57,238 bases of DNA from assembly GCF_030646925.1 (NCBI RefSeq), contig NZ_JAUSKL010000014.1, positions 1 through 57,238 on the forward strand. Reading direction: 5' to 3'. This document shows, piece by piece, positions 9,594 through 18,386 of the stretch (position 1 is its first letter; every line of letters starts with the position of its first letter). The notes beneath the pieces are model-generated. The model saw only the letters and a program-made list of their open reading frames with translations. It ran no database searches and had not been told where the DNA came from. Position numbers and translations under genes: made by a program. This DNA comes from Candidatus Binatus sp. Its GTDB lineage: Bacteria; Desulfobacterota; Binatia; Binatales; Binataceae.

Positions 9594-12041
9594 ATGAGCA
9601 AATCGAACTTTGGCGGTGCTTTTCGCGCTGGCGGAATCTTGCAAGGTCTCAGGGTGGTGGAATGCGGCGAAGGAATTTCCGCCGCGTTCGCCTCCAAGCT
9701 GATGGCTGATCTCGGCGCCGATGTAATCAAAGTAGAAGAACCATCGGGCGACATCATTCGTCGGCGCGGTCCGTTTGCTCCTGGCGACGAGCCGGACCCG
9801 GAAAAAAGCGGTCTCTTTCTGTACCTCAATGCCAACAAGCGCGGAGTCAGCATTGATCTAACGGATCCAAACTCGAGAGCCGAATTCGATCGGCTGCTGT
9901 CGAGCGCTGAGATCCTGATCCATAACTTCCATCCAAGCGCTCGCCCGCTTCGAGGACTGGAAAGCGATGCTCTATCGAAGAAGTTCCCGTCGCTTATCAC
10001 GGTCGGCATTGCGCCATTCGGCGACAGCGGCCCATACAAGGGCTGGAAGGGCTATGCGTTGAATATTGAAAATGCAGGGGGAATGGCTTTCCTTGCGCCC
10101 GGCGCGTCGGAATATCCGGAGCAGTCGCCGTTAAGGGCGTTCGGCGATCAGGCCGACTACCAGGGCGGACTCCACGCGTGCTTCGCCGCTCTGGCAATGT
10201 ATCTATGCCGTCTCGGCGGGGGAGCGCCATCGAGCATCGAAATATCCGAACAGGAATGCATAGCAGCGATGCTCGAAATGAACCTGATGCATTACACTTA
10301 CGCTGGTCGTGAGACTTCACGCCTTGGCAAGCGCGTCATCGGCCCCTGGCTGCTGAGCGAATGCCGCGACGGCCACGCTTTTGTGGCATGCGCCGAAGAG
10401 CCGCAATGGCAGCGGCTGGTCGAATTGATGGGCGATCCCGAATGGGCGCACGAAGAACTGTTCAAGGATCGTCTCGCGCGCGGCATCAACTCCGATGCGC
10501 TCAACTTGTTCATGCGAGAATGGTTCTCGTCAAAGAACAAGGACGAAGTCTTCCATGCCGGCCAGGCGAAGCGAATTCCGTTCGCCAAGGTCAACACGAT
10601 GAAAGACATCCGCGACGATGCTCAGCTGAATTACCGCAACTATTTCGTTGAGCTCGATTATCCGGGGCGTGGAAGAATCCGTATGCCGGGCGCCCCTTCC
10701 CGTTACGGTGTCGACAACTCTTCAGCTCGTACGGCCGCACCCAAAATTGGTCAGCACAATGACGAAGTACTGGGGAAAGGGACGAAGGTCGCAACAGCGG
10801 TCCCAAGTTCTACAAAGCTGAGCTCCAAAAGCTTACCACTCGAGGGGGTTCGAATTCTCGATTTCACCTGGGCGTGGGCGGGGCCGTTCGCGACATTGCA
10901 GATGGCTCACATGGGTGCCGAAGTGCTTCGCATCGAGAGCGAAAAGCGCGTGTGCATCACGCGGGCAATACCTCCGTTCGCCGATGATGTGCCGGGGCCG
11001 AATCGTGCGGGTTATTTCAACCAATATAATCAGGGCAAGCGCAGCATCACACTCAATCTCGCGGATCCAGCGGGGCTGCAGGTCGCATACGATCTCGTGG
11101 CGCACTGCGATGTGGTGATCGAGAACTTTGCCGGCGGCATCGCGAGCAAGATGGGTCTCGGATACGAGAAACTACTTAAGCTTCGTCCTGACCTTATCAT
11201 GCTGTCGATGTCGGGCTATGGCCAGGACGGACCGTATCGCGGGTATCTCGGCTACGGGCCCCCCGCCGCGGCACTCTCAGGGTTCTTCTTCACGACCGGT
11301 TACGAAGGAATGCCGCCGATGGAACTCGGCACATCATACATGGACCCCAACGCTGGGATCTTTGGCGCGATCGCAGTGATGAACGCGCTGATCTATCGGA
11401 AAAAGACCGGCCACGGTCAATACATCGATCAGTCACAGCTTGAAACCGCCGTTCAGCTGATCGCGGAAGGTTTGCTTCAGTATCAGATCACCGGAAAAGA
11501 GCCCGAACGCGTCGGTAATCACCATTCTACGATGTCGCCACATAACACCTACAAAACCGCCGGCGATGCCGACAAATGGGTGAGTATCGCGGTGGGAACC
11601 GAAGCTGAGTGGCTTGCCTTGTGTACGGTAATGGGTAGTCCGGGGTTGGCTCAGGATCCGCGATTCTCGACGCTGCTGGCGCGCAAGCAAAACGAGGATG
11701 AACTCGATCGTGTTATCAGCGAATGGTCCAGGATTCGCGATCGATGGGAGGTCACCGAAGCCTTGCAGCGCGCCGGTGTTGCCGCCTTTCCTTCGATGAG
11801 TAACAAGGATCTCGCGACCAACGAGCATCTGCGCGAACGCGGATACCTTGTGCGGCTCGAGCATCCCGAGGTCGGACTGCGAACGCATGTAGGAATCCCG
11901 TGGACGCTTGGCGGTAAGCCGTGCACGGTTGCGTCGCCAGCACCCGTCAGAGGCGCTGACACGGATGCCGTATTGTCGAAGCTGCTAGGTTATTCAGCTG
12001 AGAAGATCGATCAGCTGCGTAAAGCCGGCGCGCTCAGCTGA
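9594..12041 (+). CDS. Tandem (two-domain) CoA-transferase family III
   Basis: The 815-aa protein holds two complete CaiB/BaiF domains in one chain, residues about 15-395 and 415-810. The first starts LQGLRVVECGEGISAAFASK and has GADVIKVEEP; the second starts LPLEGVRILDFTWAWAG and has GAEVLRIESE, followed by NQGKRSITLNL. Probable catalytic Asp residues lie in FGDQADY (domain 1) and SYMDPNAG (domain 2). Fused class III transferases are known for aromatic and bile-acid type acids, but the substrate here is unknown. No strong ribosome site precedes the ATG; the 280-bp upstream gap is shared with the divergent monooxygenase-like gene. The downstream amidohydrolase is in the same direction after about 250 bp. 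Confidence 0.88.
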   Translation: MSKSNFGGAFRAGGILQGLRVVECGEGISAAFASKLMADLGADVIKVEEPSGDIIRRRGPFAPGDEPDPEKSGLFLYLNANKRGVSIDLTDPNSRAEFDRLLSSAEILIHNFHPSARPLRGLESDALSKKFPSLITVGIAPFGDSGPYKGWKGYALNIENAGGMAFLAPGASEYPEQSPLRAFGDQADYQGGLHACFAALAMYLCRLGGGAPSSIEISEQECIAAMLEMNLMHYTYAGRETSRLGKRVIGPWLLSECRDGHAFVACAEEPQWQRLVELMGDPEWAHEELFKDRLARGINSDALNLFMREWFSSKNKDEVFHAGQAKRIPFAKVNTMKDIRDDAQLNYRNYFVELDYPGRGRIRMPGAPSRYGVDNSSARTAAPKIGQHNDEVLGKGTKVATAVPSSTKLSSKSLPLEGVRILDFTWAWAGPFATLQMAHMGAEVLRIESEKRVCITRAIPPFADDVPGPNRAGYFNQYNQGKRSITLNLADPAGLQVAYDLVAHCDVVIENFAGGIASKMGLGYEKLLKLRPDLIMLSMSGYGQDGPYRGYLGYGPPAAALSGFFFTTGYEGMPPMELGTSYMDPNAGIFGAIAVMNALIYRKKTGHGQYIDQSQLETAVQLIAEGLLQYQITGKEPERVGNHHSTMSPHNTYKTAGDADKWVSIAVGTEAEWLALCTVMGSPGLAQDPRFSTLLARKQNEDELDRVISEWSRIRDRWEVTEALQRAGVAAFPSMSNKDLATNEHLRERGYLVRLEHPEVGLRTHVGIPWTLGGKPCTVASPAPVRGADTDAVLSKLLGYSAEKIDQLRKAGALS

Positions 12042-12287
12042 ATATATGCGTGACGCTCCAACTCATTTCCGCGAAACGAGTCGTCGCTGAGAGATTGAGG
12101 GTGCGGATTACGTTTTTGAGAAGGCCCTCCGTTGCCTCGAACGTGCGCCCAAGCGTTTCGTTCATCAGTCTGCAAGTGTTCGGTGCTTGCGGAGCTGTTA
12201 GTAGGCTCAGCCAGACCGCGTCCGCCCGCGTGCCCACGGAAACGTTTAGAATTCATAGTCGCGTTCGCCTAGACTTGGTGCCGAGCA

Positions 12288-13427
12288 ATGACATCGAACT
12301 ACCTCAACGACGCTGACAGCCACATCATGGAGCTGCCGGATTTTCTCACCGCTTGCGCGGATCCCGATGTGCGCGATCGTCTGCCCGCGATTTTGCCGGG
12401 CGGCGACAACGCAACGATCGATGGATTGCCGCCCTTGGGAGTCACAGCGCATTCGCTCGAGCGCGTCGCGCAACTTAAAGCGCTCGGCAGTCGCATTCTC
12501 ACCGGACCCAAATGGTACGCGGCGCTCGGCGCGTTCAACTGCGCTGAACGCGGAATCGTGCTCGACCTGCTCGGTATCCGACGCCAGATCGTGTTCTCGT
12601 CGTTCGCCGCGGCTTCGCTCACGCAGTGGAGAGATCGGGATCTGCGCTATGGCGGCGTGCGCGCGTTCAATCGTGCGATCAAGAATTTTGTCGTCGGCGA
12701 CTCGCGGCTGGTCGGCGTAGGCCTGCTGGTCCTCGACGATCCTGCACGTACCGCACGCGAACTCGACCTCGCGCTGCGTGACGGCCTGCGCGTTTTCATG
12801 CTGCCTTCGGATTCGCCGGGGCGCTCGCCGGGTCATGTCGATCACGATCCCATTTGGGCGCGCTTGGAAGAAGCGCGCGGTGCTTTCGTCCTTCACGTCG
12901 GCAGCAGTAAGCTGTCAATCGATCCCGATTGGATGAACGACGGACATCCGGAGCGGAGCAGTGCGCGCGGCGGCGCCGAGGTGGTCGGCTCGAAGGACAT
13001 GACCTCGATCTTTCACAGCGCCGAGCGCTTCCTCTCCGTGCTGATTCTCGACGGCGTGCTCGAGCGCTTTGCGAACCTGCGCGGTGGATGCATCGAGCTG
13101 GGGGCGGGATGGGTTCCTGCGATGCGCCGCCGGCTCGATCACATCGTAAAAATCTGGTCCAGGTCCGAGCCGCATCTGCGCGCGATGCACCGCCTGCCAT
13201 CCGAGCAAATGGACGCGCAACTGCGCTTCACCCCGTATCCGTTCGAAGACGTGGGCGAGTTGATCAACTTCTCAAGTGACCGGCTCTACATGTTCTCGAC
13301 GGACTATCCGCACGCCGAAGGCGGGCGCGATCCAATCGGGCGATTTGAAACCAGCCTTGCCAATCACTCGCAGCAAACCCGCGATCGTTTCTTCCGCACC
13401 AACTTCTGCGATCTGATTCTCGACTAG
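12288..13427 (+). CDS. Amidohydrolase family 2 (metal-dependent hydrolase/decarboxylase)
   Basis: This 379-aa protein belongs to the amidohydrolase-2 (ACMSD-like) TIM-barrel group. Metal-binding positions seen are the N-terminal DADSHIME (the family DxH region), the His in FVLHVG near residue 205 and the Asp in FSTDYPHAEGG near residue 345. Members hydrolyse C-N or C-O bonds or decarboxylate aromatic-type acids in degradation pathways. The DPDWMNDGHPERSSARGG insertion is longer than in the second amidohydrolase of this window (20560). The start has only a weak GAG upstream. It follows the tandem CoA-transferase and may belong to the same catabolic unit. Confidence 0.83.
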   Translation: MTSNYLNDADSHIMELPDFLTACADPDVRDRLPAILPGGDNATIDGLPPLGVTAHSLERVAQLKALGSRILTGPKWYAALGAFNCAERGIVLDLLGIRRQIVFSSFAAASLTQWRDRDLRYGGVRAFNRAIKNFVVGDSRLVGVGLLVLDDPARTARELDLALRDGLRVFMLPSDSPGRSPGHVDHDPIWARLEEARGAFVLHVGSSKLSIDPDWMNDGHPERSSARGGAEVVGSKDMTSIFHSAERFLSVLILDGVLERFANLRGGCIELGAGWVPAMRRRLDHIVKIWSRSEPHLRAMHRLPSEQMDAQLRFTPYPFEDVGELINFSSDRLYMFSTDYPHAEGGRDPIGRFETSLANHSQQTRDRFFRTNFCDLILD

Positions 13428-13595
13428 CTCCGCCTCGGAAGTTCCGTGCTCAACCGCCGCGATCGTTTCAGGTTGAGCACGACGGGAGGTGAGCACGACG
13501 GCAGGCGTGCAACTAACGTTTGGTCACAGGAGGCCTATGCTGTGCAGCTTAAAACCTTGCAGAGGATAGCCGTTTAATCTATGCAAGGAGTTGAA

Positions 13596-14756
13596 ATGGG
13601 GAAGTTAAAAAGAAAATCCCGGTCGATCAAGAAACCGTCGGCTTCGGAGGCGAGCAAGATAATGGCTAGCAAAGACTTCGAGGTACAACAAATATTCAAG
13701 GCCTATCGCAACGGACTCATCTCGCAGGAGACGCTTACACAGCAGATGGACGCGCTGTGCGGAGCAGCTGGCAATGGCGACGGCCCACAGGCTGCGTCAT
13801 CACCGCGACCCGCCCGAGTTCGCAAGCTGTTAGGGGACGCCGGCCTTGACGCGCCAGGCGCCATCGCCAGGTTGATGGAGACCGGCAAAACCTATGATCG
13901 CGCAGCTGAAGACCTCGGCAATATCGTTGCCCTCGAGCATGTTAACGTCACGGTTCCCGATCAAGAGAAGGCGGCGCTGTTTTATATCAATGGACTTGGT
14001 TTGACGCGTGACCCCTACATGATGACCGGTCCGGCCAATATGTGGGTTAATGCGGGCCGTCAGCAATTTCATCTACCTACCAGCAAACCCCAGGTGTTGC
14101 GCGGTCATATCGGGGTGGTTGTCTCGGACTATGACGCCCTGCCGCAGCGCCTGAGCCGCGTACGTGAGTCGCTCGCCGACACGCGATTCAAATGCCATGA
14201 ACGGGAAGGATACATAGAAGCGCTTTGTCCGTGGGGCAACCGGATCCGTTGCTTTGCTCCAAATCAGCGCTTCGGCCCCATGGCGGTTGGTATCCCCTAC
14301 GTCGAGTTTGACGTGCCGGTTGGAACAGCTGACGGAATCGCGCGTTTTTACTCGCAGATTCTAGGCGCGCAAGCAGCACCGCTGGAGGACGCGCAGGGCC
14401 GCTTTGCCTGCGTCACCGCCGGGACTGGGCAAAATCTTTTTTTCCGGGAAACTGACCGGCAAATTCAGCCCTACGATCAACATCATATTCAAATCTACAT
14501 TAACGATTTCTCAGGTCCCCATCGCCGGCTGGCTGCGAAGGGTCTGATCAGCCAGGAGAGCGATCACCATCAGTATCGATTCCAGGATATTGTCGATCCT
14601 GACGACGGCAAATTGTTGTTCACGATCGAACACGAGGTTCGCAGCATGAAGCATCCGCTGTATTTGCGGCCGCTCGTGAATCGCAATCCTTCTCAAAGCA
14701 TCATCGATTATTCACCGGGAGACGACGCCCGCAACTGGGCGAGGTCGTCGAACTAG
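13596..14756 (+). CDS. Two-domain VOC (glyoxalase/bleomycin-resistance fold) protein
   Basis: The start is set at 13596 because AAGGAG lies seven bases before it; an upstream in-frame ATG at 13581 would place this ribosome site inside the gene. The 386-aa product has a Lys/Arg-rich N-terminus, a short helical segment (VQQIFKAYRNGLISQETL), then two VOC modules, the first opening LEHVNVTVPDQEKAALFYIN near residue 110 and the second IPYVEFDVPVG near 240. Possible metal ligands include the His of LEHVNV and QHHIQIYIND. VOC proteins include dioxygenases, lyases and isomerases, so the reaction is open. It stands alone between an amidohydrolase and a 333-bp gap. Confidence 0.75.
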   Translation: MGKLKRKSRSIKKPSASEASKIMASKDFEVQQIFKAYRNGLISQETLTQQMDALCGAAGNGDGPQAASSPRPARVRKLLGDAGLDAPGAIARLMETGKTYDRAAEDLGNIVALEHVNVTVPDQEKAALFYINGLGLTRDPYMMTGPANMWVNAGRQQFHLPTSKPQVLRGHIGVVVSDYDALPQRLSRVRESLADTRFKCHEREGYIEALCPWGNRIRCFAPNQRFGPMAVGIPYVEFDVPVGTADGIARFYSQILGAQAAPLEDAQGRFACVTAGTGQNLFFRETDRQIQPYDQHHIQIYINDFSGPHRRLAAKGLISQESDHHQYRFQDIVDPDDGKLLFTIEHEVRSMKHPLYLRPLVNRNPSQSIIDYSPGDDARNWARSSN

Positions 14757-15089
14757 TTGGCCTAAGGGCGACTGTCGACGCGATCGCGAGGGAGGGAGGC
14801 AACGCGATCACTTTGGAAGAGCGTGTCTACCTTGCTCGTCGAATTCTCTATGGTAGTCGACATCCTTGCCGCAGAGTCCATGAGATTGCGCGTAATCGAC
14901 GCGTGCTCGGTAGGCATCGACACCTTTTGCAAATTCGCATTCGCCTCACTTGTCGTATTTTGACTCGCCGAATATCAGCATTCGATCGATAGGCCGAGAC
15001 TCTCGCCAGTAGTGCGAACTCAGGTTGCGCAAGACGGGTTAGCTACCACAGGTTGCGCTCGCCGGGGTGCGGCGTCGATTTGGTCCAGA
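14757..15089. other. 333-bp intergenic gap
   Basis: The gap lies between convergent genes. No coding frame of family character, RNA gene or clear repeat was seen in it. A clear terminator hairpin with a T run was not found. Confidence 0.5.
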
Positions 15090-16556
15090 TCAGTTCTTCT
15101 CGATCCAGTTTTCCGGGGACGTCACAACCCCGTGGCGGGCGAAAATCGCGTCTATTTCCTGCATATCCGCGTCGGCAATCGACCAGCCGATCGCGCCGAC
15201 GTTGTCGTTCACTTCGCTTTCATTGCGGCACCCGACCGGCGCCGTGCTGATCACCGGATTGGACAGCGTCCAGCGCAATGCGAACTGCGGCAGCGATTTG
15301 CCGTACCGCATTGCCATCGGCTTCAAATCGACGTCGCCTTTCAACAGCCGCTGCACCACGGTCCGATTCAGAATCTCATTGGTGCCATCGGCCACATTCA
15401 CGATTCGCAGCGAATGCCATGCATGGTAGAGCCCGAGCAAGTTGGTGAACCCGATCGCGCCCTGCGTCTGAATCGAGCGATCGACCGCGCGAAATCCGGC
15501 CTGCACCGAATAGGCCTTGGTCATCGAGAGTTCTTTCACCGCCTGCTGACCCTTGTCGAGCAAGGCGGCGGCATTGAGTCCCATCAGATGGGCCGCGTGC
15601 ATCTCGGCCACCGATTCGGCCAGCGGAAAGGTCACGCCCTGGTAATCCGAAATCGGCCGGCCGAAGGTCTCGCGCACCTTCGAGTATTCGAGTGCGCGCT
15701 CCAGCGCCCATCTGCCGTAACCCACCGCGCGAGCGGAATTGTAGATACGCCCCAGAGATACACCGTACAGGGCCGCATCGAATCCGTGATCGAGCTCGCC
15801 GACCAGCTGCCACGGTTCGACCAAGACCTCGTCGAGCCGCAGTTCTGCTTCGTCGCCGCCGATATGGCCAAACAGCCGAACCACTCGTTGGACTTCAAAG
15901 CCGTGCGAGTTGGTCGGAACCAGGAACGCGGAGATTCCGCCCTTGCGCGCCGATGCGAGTGAGGGATTCGTGACTGCGAACACGATGCAGTAGTCGGCAA
16001 TCGGAGCGTTGGTCGTCCAGATCTTCCGCCTGGAGATTTTCCATCCATCTCCGTCCGGAACGGCGCGCGTGGCGAGCGCCGCCGCGTCCGATCCAGCACC
16101 CGGTTCCGATAAGCCGAAGCACATGGACGTTTCGCCGGCATTCATGGGCTCGAGGATCCTTTTGCGTGCTTCGTCCGTGATTCGTTCGAGGAGTCGGCTG
16201 GGGCCGAATGCCCAATGGCTGATAACGTACAGCATCAGCCAATTTTGCGGACCGCACAGCCGGAACAAATGTTCCCATCCTGCGTAGTACGCCAGATGAC
16301 CAAGGCCGCCGCCTCCCAATGCTTCGGGCACACACATCGTATAAAAGCCGGCGCGCGAGGCGGCGCACCGCACCTCGCGGATCAGGGCGACGGCTTCATC
16401 GGAGAAACGTCCGTCGTCGCGATAGAGCTTGCGTTGATCCTCGAGCAACGCGCGATGTTTCTCGTGACGCGGAAATATCTCGGCGCGCACAAAGGCGGTC
16501 AGTCCGTCGCAGGCCTGGCGAATCTCGGGCGGGAGCTCAAAAGCAATTGCACTCAT
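15090..16556 (-). CDS. Acyl-CoA dehydrogenase with an aldo/keto reductase C-terminal fragment
   Basis: Residues 1 to about 411 form a complete acyl-CoA dehydrogenase: CFGLSEPGAGSDAAAL, KIWTTNAPIADY, RETFGRPISDYQGV, the FAD segment IQTQGAIGFTNLLGLYHAWH and ADGTNEILNRTVVQRLLKG. The enzyme would desaturate an acyl-CoA with FAD in the cytosol. From about residue 413 (near 15320) the sequence changes to the last ~75 residues of an aldo/keto reductase: RYGKSLPQFALRWTLSNP, VGCRNESEVNDNVGAIGWS and DADMQEIDAIFARHG. The reductase barrel and catalytic Tyr are absent. The join is in frame and right after the normal dehydrogenase end, so dehydrogenase activity may be retained. It is one of several gene-gene joins in the window. 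Confidence 0.85.
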   Translation of the reverse strand: MSAIAFELPPEIRQACDGLTAFVRAEIFPRHEKHRALLEDQRKLYRDDGRFSDEAVALIREVRCAASRAGFYTMCVPEALGGGGLGHLAYYAGWEHLFRLCGPQNWLMLYVISHWAFGPSRLLERITDEARKRILEPMNAGETSMCFGLSEPGAGSDAAALATRAVPDGDGWKISRRKIWTTNAPIADYCIVFAVTNPSLASARKGGISAFLVPTNSHGFEVQRVVRLFGHIGGDEAELRLDEVLVEPWQLVGELDHGFDAALYGVSLGRIYNSARAVGYGRWALERALEYSKVRETFGRPISDYQGVTFPLAESVAEMHAAHLMGLNAAALLDKGQQAVKELSMTKAYSVQAGFRAVDRSIQTQGAIGFTNLLGLYHAWHSLRIVNVADGTNEILNRTVVQRLLKGDVDLKPMAMRYGKSLPQFALRWTLSNPVISTAPVGCRNESEVNDNVGAIGWSIADADMQEIDAIFARHGVVTSPENWIEKN

Positions 16557-16610
16557 GTGAAGCTCAGCGGGTCCCGTTTACAACGTGGTGATAGGCCAAT
16601 TTGCGCCTCA

Positions 16611-17710
16611 TTAGCGCCGGTCGATGACGACGCGCTCTTTCGCAATCCACATCGAGGAGTTTTTGAAATCGATGAAATTTGCTTCATCCTCGACCGCGAG
16701 CTGTCCAGCGCGTTTAGCCTCCGGCGTTCCTGCAGCCGCCCCTGATTCGGCGCGATCGATCCAGGCTTCCGCATGACCGGTGTACGGCGGAACCTTCGTT
16801 CCGCGGGCAGCGCGAAGTTGTTGCTCGATGGGATCCTCGAATCTGTGGACCTGGAAGTATTTCTTCAGATGGGAGCCTCCCGCAAGCCCGCGAATAATCG
16901 GCCCGTGATTGGTTCGCCAGTAGAGCTGCGCCTGCTCCAGCGTCTGGTTGAGCGGATGACGTAGCGGAAAGAAAACCTTCACCAGTCCGCTGCTCGGCCG
17001 CGCAACGATGTCCTCGGAGGGATTGATTTGCGGATACTCGTAAGCGAGCCAGAGCGGTGAATTCGGCAGGTCGATGAACTTCGCTTCGTCTTCGACCAGC
17101 TCTGTCTGACGCGAGGAATAGCGCCATGTCAGCAATGTCAAATGGGCTTCCCGCCCGTTTGATCGGCTGCAGATTGGCAAGCACCTGCTCCATGATTTTT
17201 TCACCGCCGGGCGTAGTGCCGTATAGAATCGGCGTGTTAATAGCGCCAGGACAAATGCAGTTTACGCGGATCTTGTCCCGACCCAGCTGGATTGCAGCCG
17301 AGCGGGTTATGTTGACTACGGCGGCTTTGGCACCCGAATATGCGTGAATACCGTCATAGCCTTGCAGACCGGCCAGCGATGCGGTCGAAATGATCGATCC
17401 GCCGCCGTGTTTGCGCATGATCGGAACCGAGTGTTTGATGCCGAGGAAAACGCCACGGACCAAAACCGCAAAGGTCTTATCCTCAACCGTAATGTTTTCT
17501 ATAGGTCCAATCGCGCCGCCAAGACCCGCGTTGTTATAGGTGATGTCCAGGCGGCCGAACTCCTTGACCGCGCAATCGATCATCGCCTTGAACCTGCTCC
17601 TCAGCGCTGACGTCGGCCTTTTGAAAAACCGCGTTGCCTCCATTTTCCTTGCATTCGCGGAATGCGGCCGGCCGCGCCGGTTCGGGTCGTGAAGAATCGG
17701 GCATCTTCAT
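16611..17710 (-). pseudogene. Decayed SDR joined to an EthD-domain gene
   Basis: Reading from 17710, an SDR begins without its Rossmann N-terminus (no TGxxxGxG), reads FRECKENGGNAVFQKADVS, and shifts frame near 17590 (one extra base) into KAMIDCAVKEFGRLDITYNN. It continues with IISTASLAG and the Y-x3-K site (AYSGAKAAV), then stops matching at MALFLASDRAG near 17103. In another frame the sequence then becomes an EthD-type protein missing its start: ELVEDEAKFIDLPNSPLWLA, YFQVHRFEDP, PPYTGHAEAWIDR and VEDEANFIDFKNSSMWIAKE, ending at 16611. EthD proteins are small alpha-beta-barrel-like proteins of degradative operons. Three lesions make function unlikely. Confidence 0.8.
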
Positions 17711-18386
17711 AGCGACGATCGGAAGTGAATACTAGTGAACACGAGAATTGAAGGCCATCCTTGAGATGTTTTGCGTTCCCTACAAATGGTCACGAAGTGG
17801 CGCACGCGCGCCCGATACATCAGGGATCGGGTTGCCGGATGGACGGCAGTCTGATGCGAAACTGCGTCTGATCAAGGAAAATACAGGGAATATCTTCCAT
17901 ATCGGCTTTAATTCGAGTTCTGCGCGGGTAGAAACCACCGTCGCTAAAATTCGGAACAGGGAATTAATTCTAGCGAACAGGGAAGTTCCTGACGATATCA
18001 GGGAATTAAACGAAGCCATCAGGGTATTGGTCCAAAAGGTACCCCGTTTAGGTCTTCATCCGTGAGATGCACAGCTCTAATTCTCCAGACGGCATTGGCT
18101 GGAGGTGGCCTTGATAGTATGCCAGCTCTGCTCACGGCGGCGCGTGGATCACGAACTTCGTCTTCACGTTGCATTGACCCAGTTAGACGCGGGCGCAGTA
18201 TCTGGTAACCGTGTAGGTCTTGGCCCAAAAACCGCCGAGGCCCGGCTGCTCGGAGTCGATCGGTAGAAGACCATTTCCAAGATTGTTCTCTCGATTAGGC
18301 AAAGTTGTGGTAAGGGGAATATACGCGCGCAGCGCATGATGGCTACTGTCTTTCTCTCATGACCATTAACGGTGAAAGGACTTTCA
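17711..18386. other. About 675-bp intergenic region with repeat copy B
   Basis: No supported gene was found here. A copy of the CAGGGAA repeat lies at about 17869-18035. The last 60 bases should hold the promoter of the acyl-CoA synthetase gene that starts at 18387. Confidence 0.55.
17869..18035. repeat. Dispersed CAGGGAA-type intergenic repeat, copy B
   Basis: The order of words matches copy A: GGAAAATACAGGGAATATCTTC, cut here for length, then a C-rich variable middle, GGAACAGGGAATTAATTCTA, GAACAGGGAAGTTCCT, ATATCAGGGAATTAAA and CATCAGGGTATT. The ends and spacing agree with copy A at 7882-8095, so the two share a common ancestor element rather than chance similarity. Nothing in it codes for protein. 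Confidence 0.75.
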
